Part shown: positions 1-10,995 of the stretch, piece by piece
How positions within the stretch are numbered: the stretch's first letter is position 1
How the letters are laid out: the number at the start of each line of letters is the position of its first letter
Assembly (NCBI GenBank): GCA_900491605.1
Contig: UESW01004826.1
Coordinates: forward strand, 474,398-538,397
Reading direction: 5' to 3'
Source of the DNA: Calamus simplicifolius
Taxonomy: Eukaryota > Streptophyta > Magnoliopsida > Arecales > Arecaceae
Length of the DNA stretch: 64,000 nucleotides
Notes under the pieces: model-generated
What the model was told of the DNA's origin: nothing
The model's input: only the letters and a program-made list of their open reading frames with translations
Database searches by the model: none
Program-made: the position numbers and the translations under genes

Positions 1-892
1 CCTATCTAGGATGTTAGGGAGAGAAGTATCTAAGTTTGAAGAAATCATGGCTAATCAACTAAATTTGGAACTCAGGTTACTTCATAATATTTGTGGAAGA
101 ATCTTGTTTCCTAAAATTGGAAGGTTTGAATATGTCTCGGAGCGAGATATCTTGTTGATGGACTGTATCATTACTGGAAGGCCTGTTAATTTAGCTAGAA
201 TGATGATTGGCTATATGGCTAAAGCAGCAACCAAGAAGAGATCAACACTGCCATATGGTATGATTTGACCTTAGTTTTTAGAAGCCAAGGTGTGCTAATA
301 ATGGATAATGAGCCACTAAGAAAATTAAGGCATACTGATTACTACAGTGTCTCTACAATTCACCGCATGGGCTTCAGAAAAGAGAATGATATTTGGATAA
401 AAAGAGGACAATAGACCAGAGCAGAGGAAGTTAGAGTTGAGGAGGCCATAGTTGGATATTCCTGGACCATCTACGGCTGAACCTTCAGAGGTTGGACCGA
501 GCACTCATCCTTCACCTCCACATCAGTCAGCTTTGGTATCTGGAAGATTTTCAGAGGAGCAGCTTGATCAGCTCAGAGCCCTACTGACTGAGCATGATTC
601 GGAAATGAGAAGTGAAATGAAATTGTTATCTGCTAAGCTTGACATGATAGTTTTTACTTTGGATAAATCAGTGAATGCCATGTCATCTGAGCTTCAAAAG
701 ATTTTTGAAAGGCTAGAAGGGATAGCAGATGGATCAAGAGTCTATTTAGATGCTACTGGTCAGTTGAAGAAAGATATTGATGTTGTTGTCACTCAAATTG
801 AAGCTTGTCTTGAAAAATTTAAGAAGGACCAAAAAGATGAGATTATGGAAATGATTGGTCATTTAAAGAAAATTGTTTACAAGCATGTTTGA
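1..892 (+). pseudogene. Broken env-like ORF of a Sirevirus-type copia element
   Basis: An open stretch at 11-268 and another at 452-892 are pieces of the extra gene that Sireviruses carry between pol and the 3' LTR. The first piece ends in a tract ending YGMI and continues in another frame from about 265 to a stop at 412-414, so there is a frameshift; another stop lies at 449-451. The second piece starts with a Pro/Ser-rich stretch and continues as a heptad-rich, charged region (roughly residues 30-140) that should form a coiled coil, which is typical of these ORFs. The polypurine tracts and LTR that follow support the assignment. The role of this gene family is not settled; 'env-like' is only the customary name. 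Gag and pol lie outside the window. Confidence 0.6.
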
Positions 893-1179
893 TTTTGATA
901 CCCTATCTTATCCTAGTTTGTATCGTAGGATTTCTAGCTTTCTTTACTTTGATAGCTTGTATCTAGGAATTTTGGTTTACTGTGAATATACTTGAATATG
1001 TTACTTTACTGTGAATATACTTGAATTGACACGTAATGAATCTTGCATTGAAATACAATTATCCTTTTATTGCAAATTTGTCTATGAGAACCAATTACCA
1101 TCTCTATGATTGAATGAACCAACAACCTCGCTCTGATAACCTTCTTTATTGTTTTTAAATTCACCTTATTGTTGATAAC

Positions 1180-1692
1180 AAAAAAGGGGGAGAAAATTGT
1201 ATATGCATAAAGGAAATAAGAATGAAAGAATATAAGATTAAACGAATATGCATAAAGGAAATAAGAATGGAAGAATATAAGATATATAAGATTAAAGGAA
1301 TATGCATAAAGGAAATAAGAATGGAAGAATATAAGATTAAAGGAATATAATATTTCAATCAATTGGCATATCTAAAAAGGGGAGAGAAATTTTGAGATTT
1401 ATAAATTCTAATCAGTTTGTATCAAAAATGATCAATCTATTTCAGTTTATCTACATATACCTTACATAGGGGGAGTTATTTAATGCAGGGGGAGCTTAAT
1501 GATTTTCTATGTTAAATTATCTTGATTGATGTTTATAATAACTCAAGTATGTTTTTAAAGTTTATTTTGAAACTTGACATTAAATTCTCTGTTAGGAAGT
1601 TTTAAAGCTTTAACAATGTCTATAACTCTTAATTCAAATGAATTTTTAATGCATATACTCAAAGTTTTTGTCATCATCAAAAAGGGGGAGAT
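1180..1692 (+). other. Multiple polypurine tracts of a Sirevirus
   Basis: Purine runs of the type A(n)GGGGGAG occur near 1180-1194, 1374-1388, 1467-1475, 1486-1493 and 1679-1691. The last directly abuts the LTR and would be the functional plus-strand primer. Several copies of this motif upstream of the 3' LTR are a published hallmark of the Sirevirus genus. Confidence 0.65.
1201..1348. repeat. Tandem repeat, ~45 bp period, three copies
   Basis: Copies start near 1201, 1246 and 1300; the spacing to the third copy is 9 bp longer because of a short internal duplication. Each copy contains ATGCATAAAGGAAATAAGAA. The array lies in the non-coding stretch between the env-like ORF and the 3' LTR. The minus-strand reading frame across it is an artefact of the repeat. 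Confidence 0.8.
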
Positions 1693-3076
1693 TGTTGACC
1701 CAATTGTTGATTTTAATGATTAACAAAACTATTTGAGTATAACATTTGAAGTTACTAATGATTTTGATTAAGTTTTTCAGTTTATGATATGATTTATTAA
1801 TCAAAATTATAAGACAAATCAAGTTCTAGTTCGAATCTAATGTCAAGGTAAGATTGCAGACATTAGAGTCGACACATGGAATCACAGAGTCGACTCCGAA
1901 AATCGGCACAGACTTAGAGTCGACTCCCGGACTGTTAGAGCCGACTCCAACAGAAAAGATAGAACGATGGTTTTCCTGGCCACGACTTAGAGTCAACTCC
2001 GGGACTGTTAGAGTCAACTCCAGAAGATTTTTGTGTCGACCCCAGAAAAGTCAGAGATGACTCCAGTTCAAGTGATTTGGGGATTTTCGATTTAGAGCCG
2101 ACTCCAAAAAAGTTAGAGCCGACTCCAGAATGTCAAACGCGACTTCAGAACTGTTAGAACGACTCTAAACTTTACTTTTATCTTTTTAATTCCAACGGCT
2201 ATTGCTATTTTTGGATCTAATCCTTCTTACACTTGTTTCTAACAGATAGTTTTAAACTATTTATGGATTAAACTGATCTATAAGAAGAGGGTTTGCTGCA
2301 TCCAAAAAAGAGAAAGAAAAAAGACAAGAATAGAGGAAAAATCTTTGAAATCCATCAGAAAAGAAAAGAGAAAAAATTTGAGAGGAAAGATTATACTGAT
2401 TCCCAAAAGAAAAGAGAGAGATTCCAAGCTTTTATAGCTTCATTTGAAGAAATCTCAAGAAAAGAAGCAAGCCCTAGTTTTCTTATCTTCGGAGCTTCAA
2501 GAGCATTCTAAAGGAAGATCCACCCAAGAGAAGAGAAGAAGCAAGCCACCAAGATCTGCAAATCAGGCTTTGATTCCTATCTCTTTATTTCGTGTTCTGT
2601 CATTGTAATTTGCTCATTGGAGGAGCCTTTGTTTTGTAAAAACAATTATTGTTTACTGGGTCAATCGGAGGATTGATTCCATTGAGGCTATTAGCCTTGT
2701 GCAAGCAGTTTGCTTGTGGTGTAAGGTTTTGTGCTGGTGAGCCTTGAAAACCAGCTGGGTTCGTTGTGCTCCCGGGAAAACAATAAGTTCGAGTTGTGAG
2801 CTTGCAAAACAACTCTGTTGTAATCAGATTGATTATAGTTTGGACCCAAGAGATACTTGGGAGTGGACGTAGGTGTAGGTACACCGAACCAATATAAAAT
2901 CTCCTATGTTTGCCGTGATTGTCTCATTATCTTTAACTCTCTATTTGTGCATATTCTGTTTTAATTTATGCGAATCTAAATTTTTATTTCCGCTGGGGTT
3001 TATTTTCAAAAGAGTTTAAATTTTTGAAAAACCCAATTCACCCCCCCCCCCTCTTGGGTTGTTATATGGACCAACA
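1693..3076 (+). mobile_element. Sirevirus-type copia LTR (3' LTR)
   Basis: The LTR starts TGTTGACC directly after a polypurine tract and ends GGACCAACA after a C-rich run, giving 1384 bp, within the Sirevirus range. The U5 end (about 2860-3076) shares its layout with the antisense solo LTR at 35317-37524, including a short AACGGCT block (near 2194 here) and a terminal GGTTGTTATAT-like stretch. No second LTR is present upstream, so the element is cut by the window edge. The TSD cannot be checked. Confidence 0.75.
1862..2170. repeat. Palindromic GAGTCGACTC-type repeats in the LTR
   Basis: About ten degenerate copies of a unit around GTTAGAGTCGACTCC are spaced 20-40 bp apart. Perfect GAGTCGACTC palindromes sit at 1887-1896 and 1917-1926; other copies are changed at CpG positions (GAGCCGACTC, GAGTCAACTC), as expected from methylation-driven decay. 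Clusters of palindromes upstream of the core promoter have been described in Sirevirus LTRs. Confidence 0.7.
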
Positions 3077-3324
3077 GTTTTGATGGCCCGACTTCTGGCC
3101 CAGCTTCTGCATCATATGGTTCAGCTCATAGCTAGAGCCCCGCTGTAGCTCAACAGTATCATGCGCCCAAAGAGGTGGGCGGAAGACGAATGCAACCAAC
3201 TGTCACAACGGCCCACCTAGCATTTCCTCCAACCCCATCTTACAAAGGCCGAGTATAGTAGAGGAGCGACACTAGAGCGAATGTGATTCCCACCTTGAAG
3301 CCATGGATGGCCTTCCTGGGATCA
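3077..3324. other. Unassigned remnant between LTR and kelch fragment
   Basis: No readable gene. It may belong to the same Tat-like element as the LTR at 4177-5945, into which the Sirevirus inserted. On the minus strand it would be the 3' continuation of the kelch fragment, but no kelch similarity is visible after a frame break near 3325. Confidence 0.3.
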
Positions 3325-3765
3325 TCAACTCCCATTCTCCAAATCATACTCTTCCCCGCATGTCAGCAACTCTGTGTGGCTGGGCATGCCTCCGATTACA
3401 TAGAACTTATTATCCATGAAGACACCAGAGTACATCTTCCTCGGCTTATTCATGTTAGACAAAGTTTCCCATTTTTGTACGACAGAATTGTAGAGTTCTG
3501 CAGAGTCCAATATGTTACCTCGAGCATCAGTACCACCAACTATAATGGCCTTCTCCCCAAGGCCAGCAGATCCAAATGGGCACCTTAGGGAGTTCATCTC
3601 AACACCAAGAGACCATGAATTTGTTAGAACTACATGAGAAGTAGTCTCCTTGCCGAAAACAAGGAGTTCGGTGCCCACTGCAAGAGGCTCCTTGTGTGCA
3701 AGCGTGAAGCAGTCACTACGGAGCACCATCCTTGGAATACAGCCAGGGACCCTCTATTCCACGAT
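3325..3765 (-). pseudogene. F-box/kelch-repeat protein fragment (SKIP11-like)
   Basis: The minus-strand frame at 3325-3729 encodes about 134 residues recognisable as the kelch propeller of plant SKIP11-type F-box proteins. It shows LAHKEPLAVGTELLVFGKE, then GGTDARGNILDSAELYN and KFYVIGGMPSHTELLTCGEE. The frame extends a little upstream (to about 3765) but with a stop. The F-box and the C-terminal kelch repeats are missing, and a few residues are lost after SHVVL. The family forms SCF ubiquitin-ligase substrate receptors; this fragment cannot. It lies on the strand opposite to the adjacent Tat-like LTR, about 400 bp inside its polypurine tract, so it may be captured cargo. Identity is confident; the capture is an inference. 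Confidence 0.75.
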
Positions 3766-4163
3766 GGCCGATTAGGTGCATGAGGTTACATGCACGTAAC
3801 GAAGGCTATAGAATCCAAAAGGACCCTGATCTTAACTCTTTGCTATCCTCGTCATCCATGGTGGCCCAAGCATCATAGATAGTACCCGGTGGCCCCCAAG
3901 AATCCCAAGCGACCCCTCGGCGATTCCATAATGGCCAGTTAGTTGACGAGCATCACTTTCGGACCCCGTGAGAGAATTGCTAGCTGCTCTAGCCAGCCTA
4001 AGGTAGCTAACCTCCTACTCTAAAGTCTTTAAGAAGGTACATGCACAATTTTAGATAAACCACAGACGTGATCATAAATCCATGCGAAAAGAAGAAGAAG
4101 AAGAAGAAGAAGAAGTTCTACACTCCTTCAGCTTGATGGTTATAGAACCTATAAGCTCAAGAA
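3766..4163. other. Non-coding stretch with (AAG)n
   Basis: No gene seen. It holds an AAG microsatellite at about 4086-4116 and leads into the polypurine tract of the following LTR. Confidence 0.5.
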
Positions 4164-5941
4164 GTGTGGGGGGCATTGATGGGGCCAGTTAACCCCATAG
4201 ATAATAATTCCCAAGTCGATTTTTCTAGATGGTCCAGTCTTAGCTGACCTTTCTAGGTGGCTTAACAGATTGCGACCTCATCCTAAGTGGGCTCCCTATC
4301 GCAGGAGTGGGATGTATGTGTTGTTGGTTCCCCTTTGGTCCCATAAAACATAAAAAGATACACAGTACCCTTACCTTGATACTTATGTCCCGGCTGTGAT
4401 TTGAGGCAGGCTTACTAAAGCCCGGGTGCAAGAGAGGGAGTGTCTTGGAGTCCGCCCATGTAGGCTAGACAGTCCCAATAACGGATGCATCCTTTGCTCT
4501 CCTCCCTTGACGGACTCAGCTCAGTATCGTGCCGGGTTCGTTCTAGGATTCTCCAACGTTGTACCGGTCCGAGAACAGAGCCAGACGCCCCTAGTTTCGT
4601 CTGGCTCTCGAGGGACTCTCTAGATCTCCCCTATCTTCGTTTCGGCCAGGCTCAGCTCTTCCCCACTACAGGCCTCCAGCCTTTCCGTAACGGCCCTCCT
4701 TCCATCCTAGGCGGCCCCTGAAAAATCCTAGGCGGCCTCCGGCCTTTTCGTAACGGCCCTCCTTCCATTCTAGGCGGCCCCTAGCAAATCCTAGGCGGCC
4801 TCCGGCCTTTTCGCAATGGCCCTCCTTCCATCCTAGGCGGCCCCTGGCAAATCCTAGGCGGCAGCCCCTGGGCTCCTCCGCCTCACCCATACCGGCCACA
4901 GCAGCCTTAAGGTCCGTCAATGGCCGCGGCACTCTTCGGTCTCCCTCAACTCCGTAACAGTCACAGTAACCTCGTAACGGCCTAGACGGCCCCATGCATG
5001 CACGTAATGGAGGTTTCAGCGGAAGAAAAAGAGAGCGGTCATGAAAACTAATTGATCTAATTGATGAGGGTTGTAATGGTAATTCCATGGCAAGGACAGG
5101 GCATGAAGATTAATGCTTATATAGTTAATAACTTGGTGTGGGTCATGAATATGGTGTCAACCAGCCCAAAGTCCGAATACCCTTGGAATCATCTACGAGG
5201 GTGGGTTAATCGAAACATACCCGAGTTAATTGGTGCGAAGCTTGTCCTAGGACTACTTATGATTTCATTCAAGCTGACTCAGCATTCACTCTCTGCAAAG
5301 ACAGAGGCGAGATCGCTGGAAGGCATTCTGTCAGAAATGGATAGAATCTCGAGGCCAGAAGGCACAGTAATCAAGTGACCATCTATCTCTGACAGGATAA
5401 AATTAGATAGCCACTCACTTTAACAGGGACAGCGCCAGTGGCTCTGACATGCCACTAAGAAGAAGCAATCTCATAAAGGCCCTAACAAGTGGCAGCACAT
5501 CAGGTCTCACATATACTAATCATGACATTCCACTCACCAAAGTTCTCAGTCATCATGACGCTCCAACCACTCGAATCAGATAAGCCCCAAAAGTCACTAC
5601 CCATCATGAGGTCCCACGTGACCCACTTTCACTAAAGGACAAGGCTCTAAACTTTTCAGGCAAGCTACACATAGCAAGAAGGTAAATAAATGAGGTAAGA
5701 AGAGGCAGGTAAGTCCAGGAACTCAATGCGCTAAGCTCTTCTAAAAGCTTTTCTCTCTTTTACTTTCGGGCTCTCTCGAGCTCACGGCTATTGCCCTGGT
5801 CACTAACTTGAGCATCGGAGGGTCCCCGTCGGAATACTCGGCCGTGGGACTTCTTGCAGGCTTTAAAGACAAAGGAAGGACCTGGATATTTGTATGAAAA
5901 AATGGCCGACGCTCAAGGATGCAAGCTCAAAATGATCGGAC

Positions 5942-5945
<4 letters not shown>
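4164..5945 (+). mobile_element. Tat-like gypsy 3' LTR with its polypurine tract
   Basis: A G-rich tract (4164-4176, ending GGGGGGCAT) precedes TGATGGGGCCAG at 4177. The same GGGGGGCAT|TGAT junction occurs at the 3' LTR of element B, and the first bases resemble the LTR start of element A (10280). Near 5800-5830 lies an R/U5 block (ACTTGAG...TCGGAGGGTCCCC) also found in the LTR of element B. The end near 5945 (GATCGGACATTA) resembles the GATCGAACAACATCA end of element A and abuts a (TA)n run. Length is about 1.77 kb. The rest of the element is absent or degraded, so this is the 3' end of a truncated copy rather than a proven solo LTR. Confidence 0.6.
4671..4862. repeat. 63-bp tandem repeats in gypsy LTR
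   Basis: Three copies (GGCCTCC at 4671, 4734 and 4797) carry two CTAGGCGGCC blocks each. The minus-strand reading frame across them is only a result of the period being a multiple of three. The CTAGGCGGCC motif recurs in the LTR and the 3' array of element A. Confidence 0.8.

Positions 5946-5997
<52 letters not shown>
5944..5997. repeat. (TA)n microsatellite
   Basis: About 27 uninterrupted TA units directly after the gypsy LTR end. Confidence 0.95.
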
Positions 5998-6000
<3 letters not shown>

Positions 6001-6497
6001 TTACTTAATTTTAGCAACTCTTCCGTTTCTTTCCTTTAATCTCTAACCACGGTGGAAATTTAGGTATGCAAATTGGTTGCAATGGCTGCCCCAAGACCGG
6101 AAGCCACACAATTAACCTAAATTGCAATACCTAAACCCACTCTTCTCTGTATCTTATCTGGCATTAGCAGGATCAAAGCCGGATTTAAATTTAGACCTAA
6201 TCCAACCAAATACGTTTCATGGTTCCATCCATTGCCAGCCTTCCCACCTTGACCCACTTTAGAAAGAAGGAACCGGAAAACCGGCCGAAGAAAGAATACG
6301 GCATACCTTACGTGGCAGGAGAACTAAAGTCGTCGCACGGAAGGTAAAGGATCTCATCCTTCTCCTCCCACCGCCGGTTGCCTCTCCGCTGCCCTTTAAA
6401 TAAAGACCAGACCCTCGACCCTTCTCTCCACCCGCAGAGGCGTCCCTTTTTGCTCCCCTTCGATCTATCTTCCGTCTCCCACCCCAGCTCTCTCAAG
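5998..6497 (+). promoter_or_regulatory. Polyubiquitin promoter and 5' UTR exon
   Basis: A TATA-like TTTAAATAAA lies at 6394-6403. A CT-rich leader follows (about 6425-6497, with CTTCTCTCCACC and many pyrimidine runs), ending CTCAAG before GTATTC at 6498. This is the usual arrangement of plant polyubiquitin genes: a short pyrimidine-rich leader exon followed by an intron just before the ATG. The transcription start is not marked by sequence alone; about 6430 is inferred. Confidence 0.6.
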
Positions 6498-7322
6498 GTA
6501 TTCTCATCCCTTTTCGTATTTTTTTTCTCTCTAATTAATATGATATTGTATCCGATCTATGGTTTCAATTGTTCAATTAGGGTGTTTTAAGGGTGCATCT
6601 AGATCTATTTGATGTTATTGGATTATGGTTTTGATCGATCTTGAAGGAAAGGATAGTTGCCTGTGAGTCGATTATATGTTTTTGGTTTCTTGAGTTGAAT
6701 CTAGGGTTTCGATGTTTAATTGAATTAGTACGGTCATGGTGTGCCTAGGATCTAGGGTTTGGATAATTTAATAATTCTGATATTAGCCTTTGTTTTTGGT
6801 TACACGTTCTTTGGCCTGTGCATCTGTCCTGGATTTTTGAAAGTTCTTGCGGAAATAGTTGGCTTTTGTTTTTTGTTTTCTCTTCGTTCAAGTTATTTAT
6901 TCGTATGTTCGGTTTTAAGTTCGTGAGCTAACTGGATCAAGGATCTAGATCATCATATAAAATCAAGTGTAAGTGTATAGGGTTTTAGATCATCTTACTG
7001 ATCCAAGTAACAGTTGATAACTTTTTTCTTCCCCTTTTGAGCAGTTGCTTGATATATATACTTCGATGCAATTGGCTCATAATTTGATCGATCTTTGAAT
7101 GATTATGGAATGTTATTCTGTATTCTTTACAGTCTGATTGTATATTTTCAGCTAATTGACTCTAACATTTTAGTCATTCAATTATTATTATTTCTGATTA
7201 TTTTAATAGTTCTTGGATCTCTATGTTTGCATGTGGCTTAAAGGTTTATCATCATTTCAAGAGTTTCATTCTCTTAAGCAGAATAAGTGGATAATTAAAT
7301 TTCTTTTTTTCTAAAAAAATAG
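6498..7322 (+). other. Leader intron of polyubiquitin gene
   Basis: The 825-bp T-rich sequence begins GTATTC and ends AAAATAG immediately before the ATG at 7323. Long 5' UTR introns directly upstream of the start codon are conserved in plant polyubiquitin genes and usually boost expression. Confidence 0.75.
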
Positions 7323-8019
<697 letters not shown>

Positions 8020-9179
8020 GGGGTTTTATGGGTCTTAATGGTATCAATGATTGTTAGGTTGTGTGTGGGGTCTCTATCAACGTGGTTTAAGACTTAATGT
8101 TATGTGTGGGTTTGACTATCTATATGGAATAAGTATGGTCTTTTCGTTTTGCTTAGATCGTATTTTTATGTGATGAACATGTAGTTTCTATTTTTCAAGT
8201 TCCTGTGCCTTCTGAGTTTTGAAGTAAGTTTCAACATGGAGGCAACTTGATTGCCATAGGAACAACTACTTGCCATTCAACTGGCCGTCGACGTTTTACA
8301 GTACTTTGGACATGGTTCTGGAGTAATTTTTATTTGTGTGATCACATGGAACTAGGTTGATTCCTCTGTTTTGGAGCTCTATATAGCAGTCTGGATTATG
8401 GGTGTGAGAATACTAGAAGGAAAAAGAAAAAGAAAAAAGAAAAAGAGTCATGGTGGTATAAAGCACTCTCCGCTCGGATTTTTCGGTGTTGGTGTTCTGG
8501 AAGAAATTAAATAATTAAATTTTTTTATACATTAAAGAAAAGGATATTTGAAGAAAATTCATAAGATTTATTGGTTATCATCTGATTATTGTATGATAAT
8601 AATTCTCAATAGACATCGCAGTAGAATAAATAAACAGCCCGCAACCATGAATGCGGAAGACGATGGATGAGTCTTTGTAAAAGTCAGCAAGAGCACAGCC
8701 TGAAAGAGAATGGAATTATCTTCTCATGTCAGGAATATATTACTTGGTAGACTCTTAAACTTAGTTTTTACTTTTTTTTTCTTGCCCTTTTGCATCTCCT
8801 ATTCTAATGATGAGGAAAGATTTCCTGTGCCACTGGGCTAGCAAATATATAAATATTCAAATATTTTCGATGGCAAAATTTTGGCGCACTCTTAGATGCT
8901 CGGGATTCGATTCCAAGCAGTATTCAACCCTCATTTCAACTTCTGATTAACATGATTCCAGTTTCATGAACTTTGACTCGACATTTCTGAAAACCTTATC
9001 GTATCACTGATTGACAAGATTAACCTATCTTAGCAAAAAAAAAAAAAAAAAATTAAAAACGGTAGAAGATCGAGAAGTACATCTCTGAGCTCTTTTCTAA
9101 CGCTAACAAGATAGGCTTTTCTAATGCTAACAGGATAAGGAAAAAAATCTTTTGCATCGTGCGAGCATGGGAATCACAC
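8020..9179. other. Polyubiquitin 3' UTR and intergenic DNA
   Basis: The first ~200 bp are T/G-rich as expected of a 3' UTR, with AATAAG at about 8127 as a possible weak polyadenylation signal. The remainder has an (AAAAAG)-like run near 8420-8446 and a poly(A) run near 9034-9051. No gene is seen. Confidence 0.5.
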
Positions 9180-9537
9180 GTACGATGCACGTGGTGCACG
9201 AAAACAAGAAATGCCATCGATCCCTTTCAAAGAGTACACGATTTCACGATTTCTTATCGTTGAAGAGGCGGGGAATGAAGCCACGCAGCCCAACGAGAGA
9301 AGCCAAGCTTTCACGAAAAAAATTCCTCTCCTACGAAACCCAGTAGACAGCGAGAGAAGCCGAACTTCCACGAAAACAATTCCTCTCCTAGGAAGGAAAA
9401 GTCTTTCTACACCGCCTCCGGAGGCGGTGTAGAAAGACTTTTCCTTCCCTCCTCTCCTACGAAGCCTAGACAGCGAGAGAGGCCAAACTTCCACGAAAAA
9501 AATTCCTCTCCTCTCCTTTCCCCTCTTTCTATTTAAA
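9180..9537 (+). promoter_or_regulatory. FtsH gene promoter region: G-box, repeats, TATA
   Basis: A perfect CACGTG G-box at 9188-9193 sits in a block of ACGT cores, fitting a light-responsive photosynthesis gene. Between about 9290 and 9515 there are three imperfect direct repeats of ~60-100 bp around ATTCCTCTCCTACGAAACC and AGCGAGAGAAGCC. They are interrupted by a palindrome at 9391-9448. TATTTAAA at 9530-9537 is a plausible TATA box followed by a pyrimidine-rich leader. The link to the FtsH coding region 8.7 kb downstream rests on the splice-site argument given for the leader intron. Confidence 0.45.
9391..9448. repeat. Perfect 58-bp palindrome
   Basis: Arms 9391-9419 and 9420-9448 are exact reverse complements with no spacer (centre CCTCC|GGAGG). 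The flanks are direct, not inverted, repeats, so the symmetry stops at the arm ends. Confidence 0.9.
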
Positions 9538-9679
9538 CCCCCTCAATCTCTCCCTTCCAATCCGCTCTCTCTATTTCCTTTTGCTGGTGTCACATACTGT
9601 TTACTTTCCCTGTTTCTTTAGAAGGGATCCACATGTCATCTAAGCTTAAGATTACTGTATAGCAGCTCCTTGGAGACAG
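9538..9679 (+). other. Probable non-coding first exon of FtsH gene
   Basis: A CT-rich leader follows the TATA box, and a donor (GAGACAG|GTATCC) lies at 9679/9680. The matching acceptor (TTTGACAG) would be at 18207-18208, 25 bp before the FtsH start codon. Transcript evidence would be needed; several other GT sites are possible. Confidence 0.4.
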
Positions 9680-10279
9680 GTATCCATTAACTAAAACACT
9701 GCATCAGTTAGTGTGGGCATGAGAGGGGAAAAACGAGCTTGATTACTTAAATATTTTTTGAATTCTGAATTTGTGTTGATCATTTGTGGTGCAATTTGGC
9801 TTTTACAAGGATTCTGCCTAATTTTGTTTTCTTTTTCCTTTTGAGCTGTGGAAAACAATCATCAAGACAGCTTTAAATAACTCGAAATGTAGCGCTAAAC
9901 AGGAACTCTTGGTAATTGAGGATTCATAGAGCCAACCCAGATAGTTTGATGAAGGATTGACGGTTATGACTATGATCCTGATTGCAATTTTTAGGATTCT
10001 TTTTTTTTTTTTTAATTAATTTTAATCAATCTTCACGCAGTTACTTTACCTAACATATTATGCAGCACATGTAATATATTTACAAATTTCTTTTATGAAC
10101 TCTTGGCCTTGTGCTATTGTTTCAAATCAGGATTTCTTTTCTTGATGGGGATTTCAAATCAGGACTTCATAGTAATACTCTTAATGGTATCACACTATCA
10201 GCCAAAATGATGAAAACTGATACAAATGTTGCTATTCTAGTTCCTAGAAAGAAGAAATAGCATTTTCATTATTGTTATG

Positions 10280-10945
10280 CGATAGGGCTAGCCATCATAG
10301 GAGGTGGCCCTGAGATCTAGGCGGCCCCTGGGACCTAGGTGGCCTCTGGGATCTAGGCGGCCCCTGAGACCTAGGCGGCCCCAGAGCCCTAGGCGGCCCC
10401 TTCCGGTCTTACTTCTAGAGCTCTCTAGCTGCTCTCATATTAGAAGCACTTAATACGACAAAACTGTCGTGTCTAGATAAGGCTCGAAAGTCGTCGACCA
10501 TCATTACGCTTTAATTGACTCGTGTAAGATAAACTCTGGAAAGTCATCGTTCATTGAAAAACTCAGATAAAGAGGTATTGATTACCTACTTTAGAGTCAG
10601 ATAACTTTCCACGAATTCTGACATTCCCTCGGAAGGATCAAATTTCATCATGAAGATCCCAAACTTCGTGAGCAAGCAAGCTCGTAAAGATTTCGAGGAC
10701 AACTAATCAAGAACGACCATATGGCGAGCGCTAGGACAAAAAAAGAAAGGAGGAGAGAAGAGGGGGAGATATAAGGTGAGTGGCAATACTATTGAAGGGG
10801 ACCTTCTTTTGGACAAAAAAAAAAGAGGAAGAAAGGAAGGCTCTGGATCCTTCTTCTTTCATTCGAATTCCAAAAATTCAAGGCTGAGTTCTTGATCATC
10901 AATACCCAAGGCCTGTAGAGTCTTCTGGGTGATCGAACAATATCA
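10280..10945 (+). repeat. Element A 5' LTR
   Basis: 666 bp. GC-rich short repeats of CTAGGCGGCC type lie at about 10315-10400. The last 303 bp (10643-10945) are nearly identical to 17753-18052. No convincing TATA box was pinned down. Confidence 0.75.
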
Positions 10946-10947
10946 GA

Positions 10948-10966
10948 TTGGCGCGCTAGGTAGGGG
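10948..10966 (+). other. Primer-binding site of element A
   Basis: TTGGCGCGCTAGGTAGGGG starts two bases after the LTR end. Element B has TTGGCGCGCCAGGAAGGGG at the same place on its own strand, and such sites are typical of Tat-lineage gypsy elements. Confidence 0.7.
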
Positions 10967-10995
10967 GGCGACGTTGCGGTATTAAGCCTTTGGAT

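Noticed and set aside
1862..2170. CRISPR-like spaced repeats
   Set aside because: Plant LTR repeats with irregular spacing and degenerate units; no CRISPR expected in a nuclear plant sequence.
4666..5088. Minus-strand 140-residue frame with Gly/Arg repeats
   Set aside because: Produced by the 63-bp LTR repeat; period is a multiple of three.
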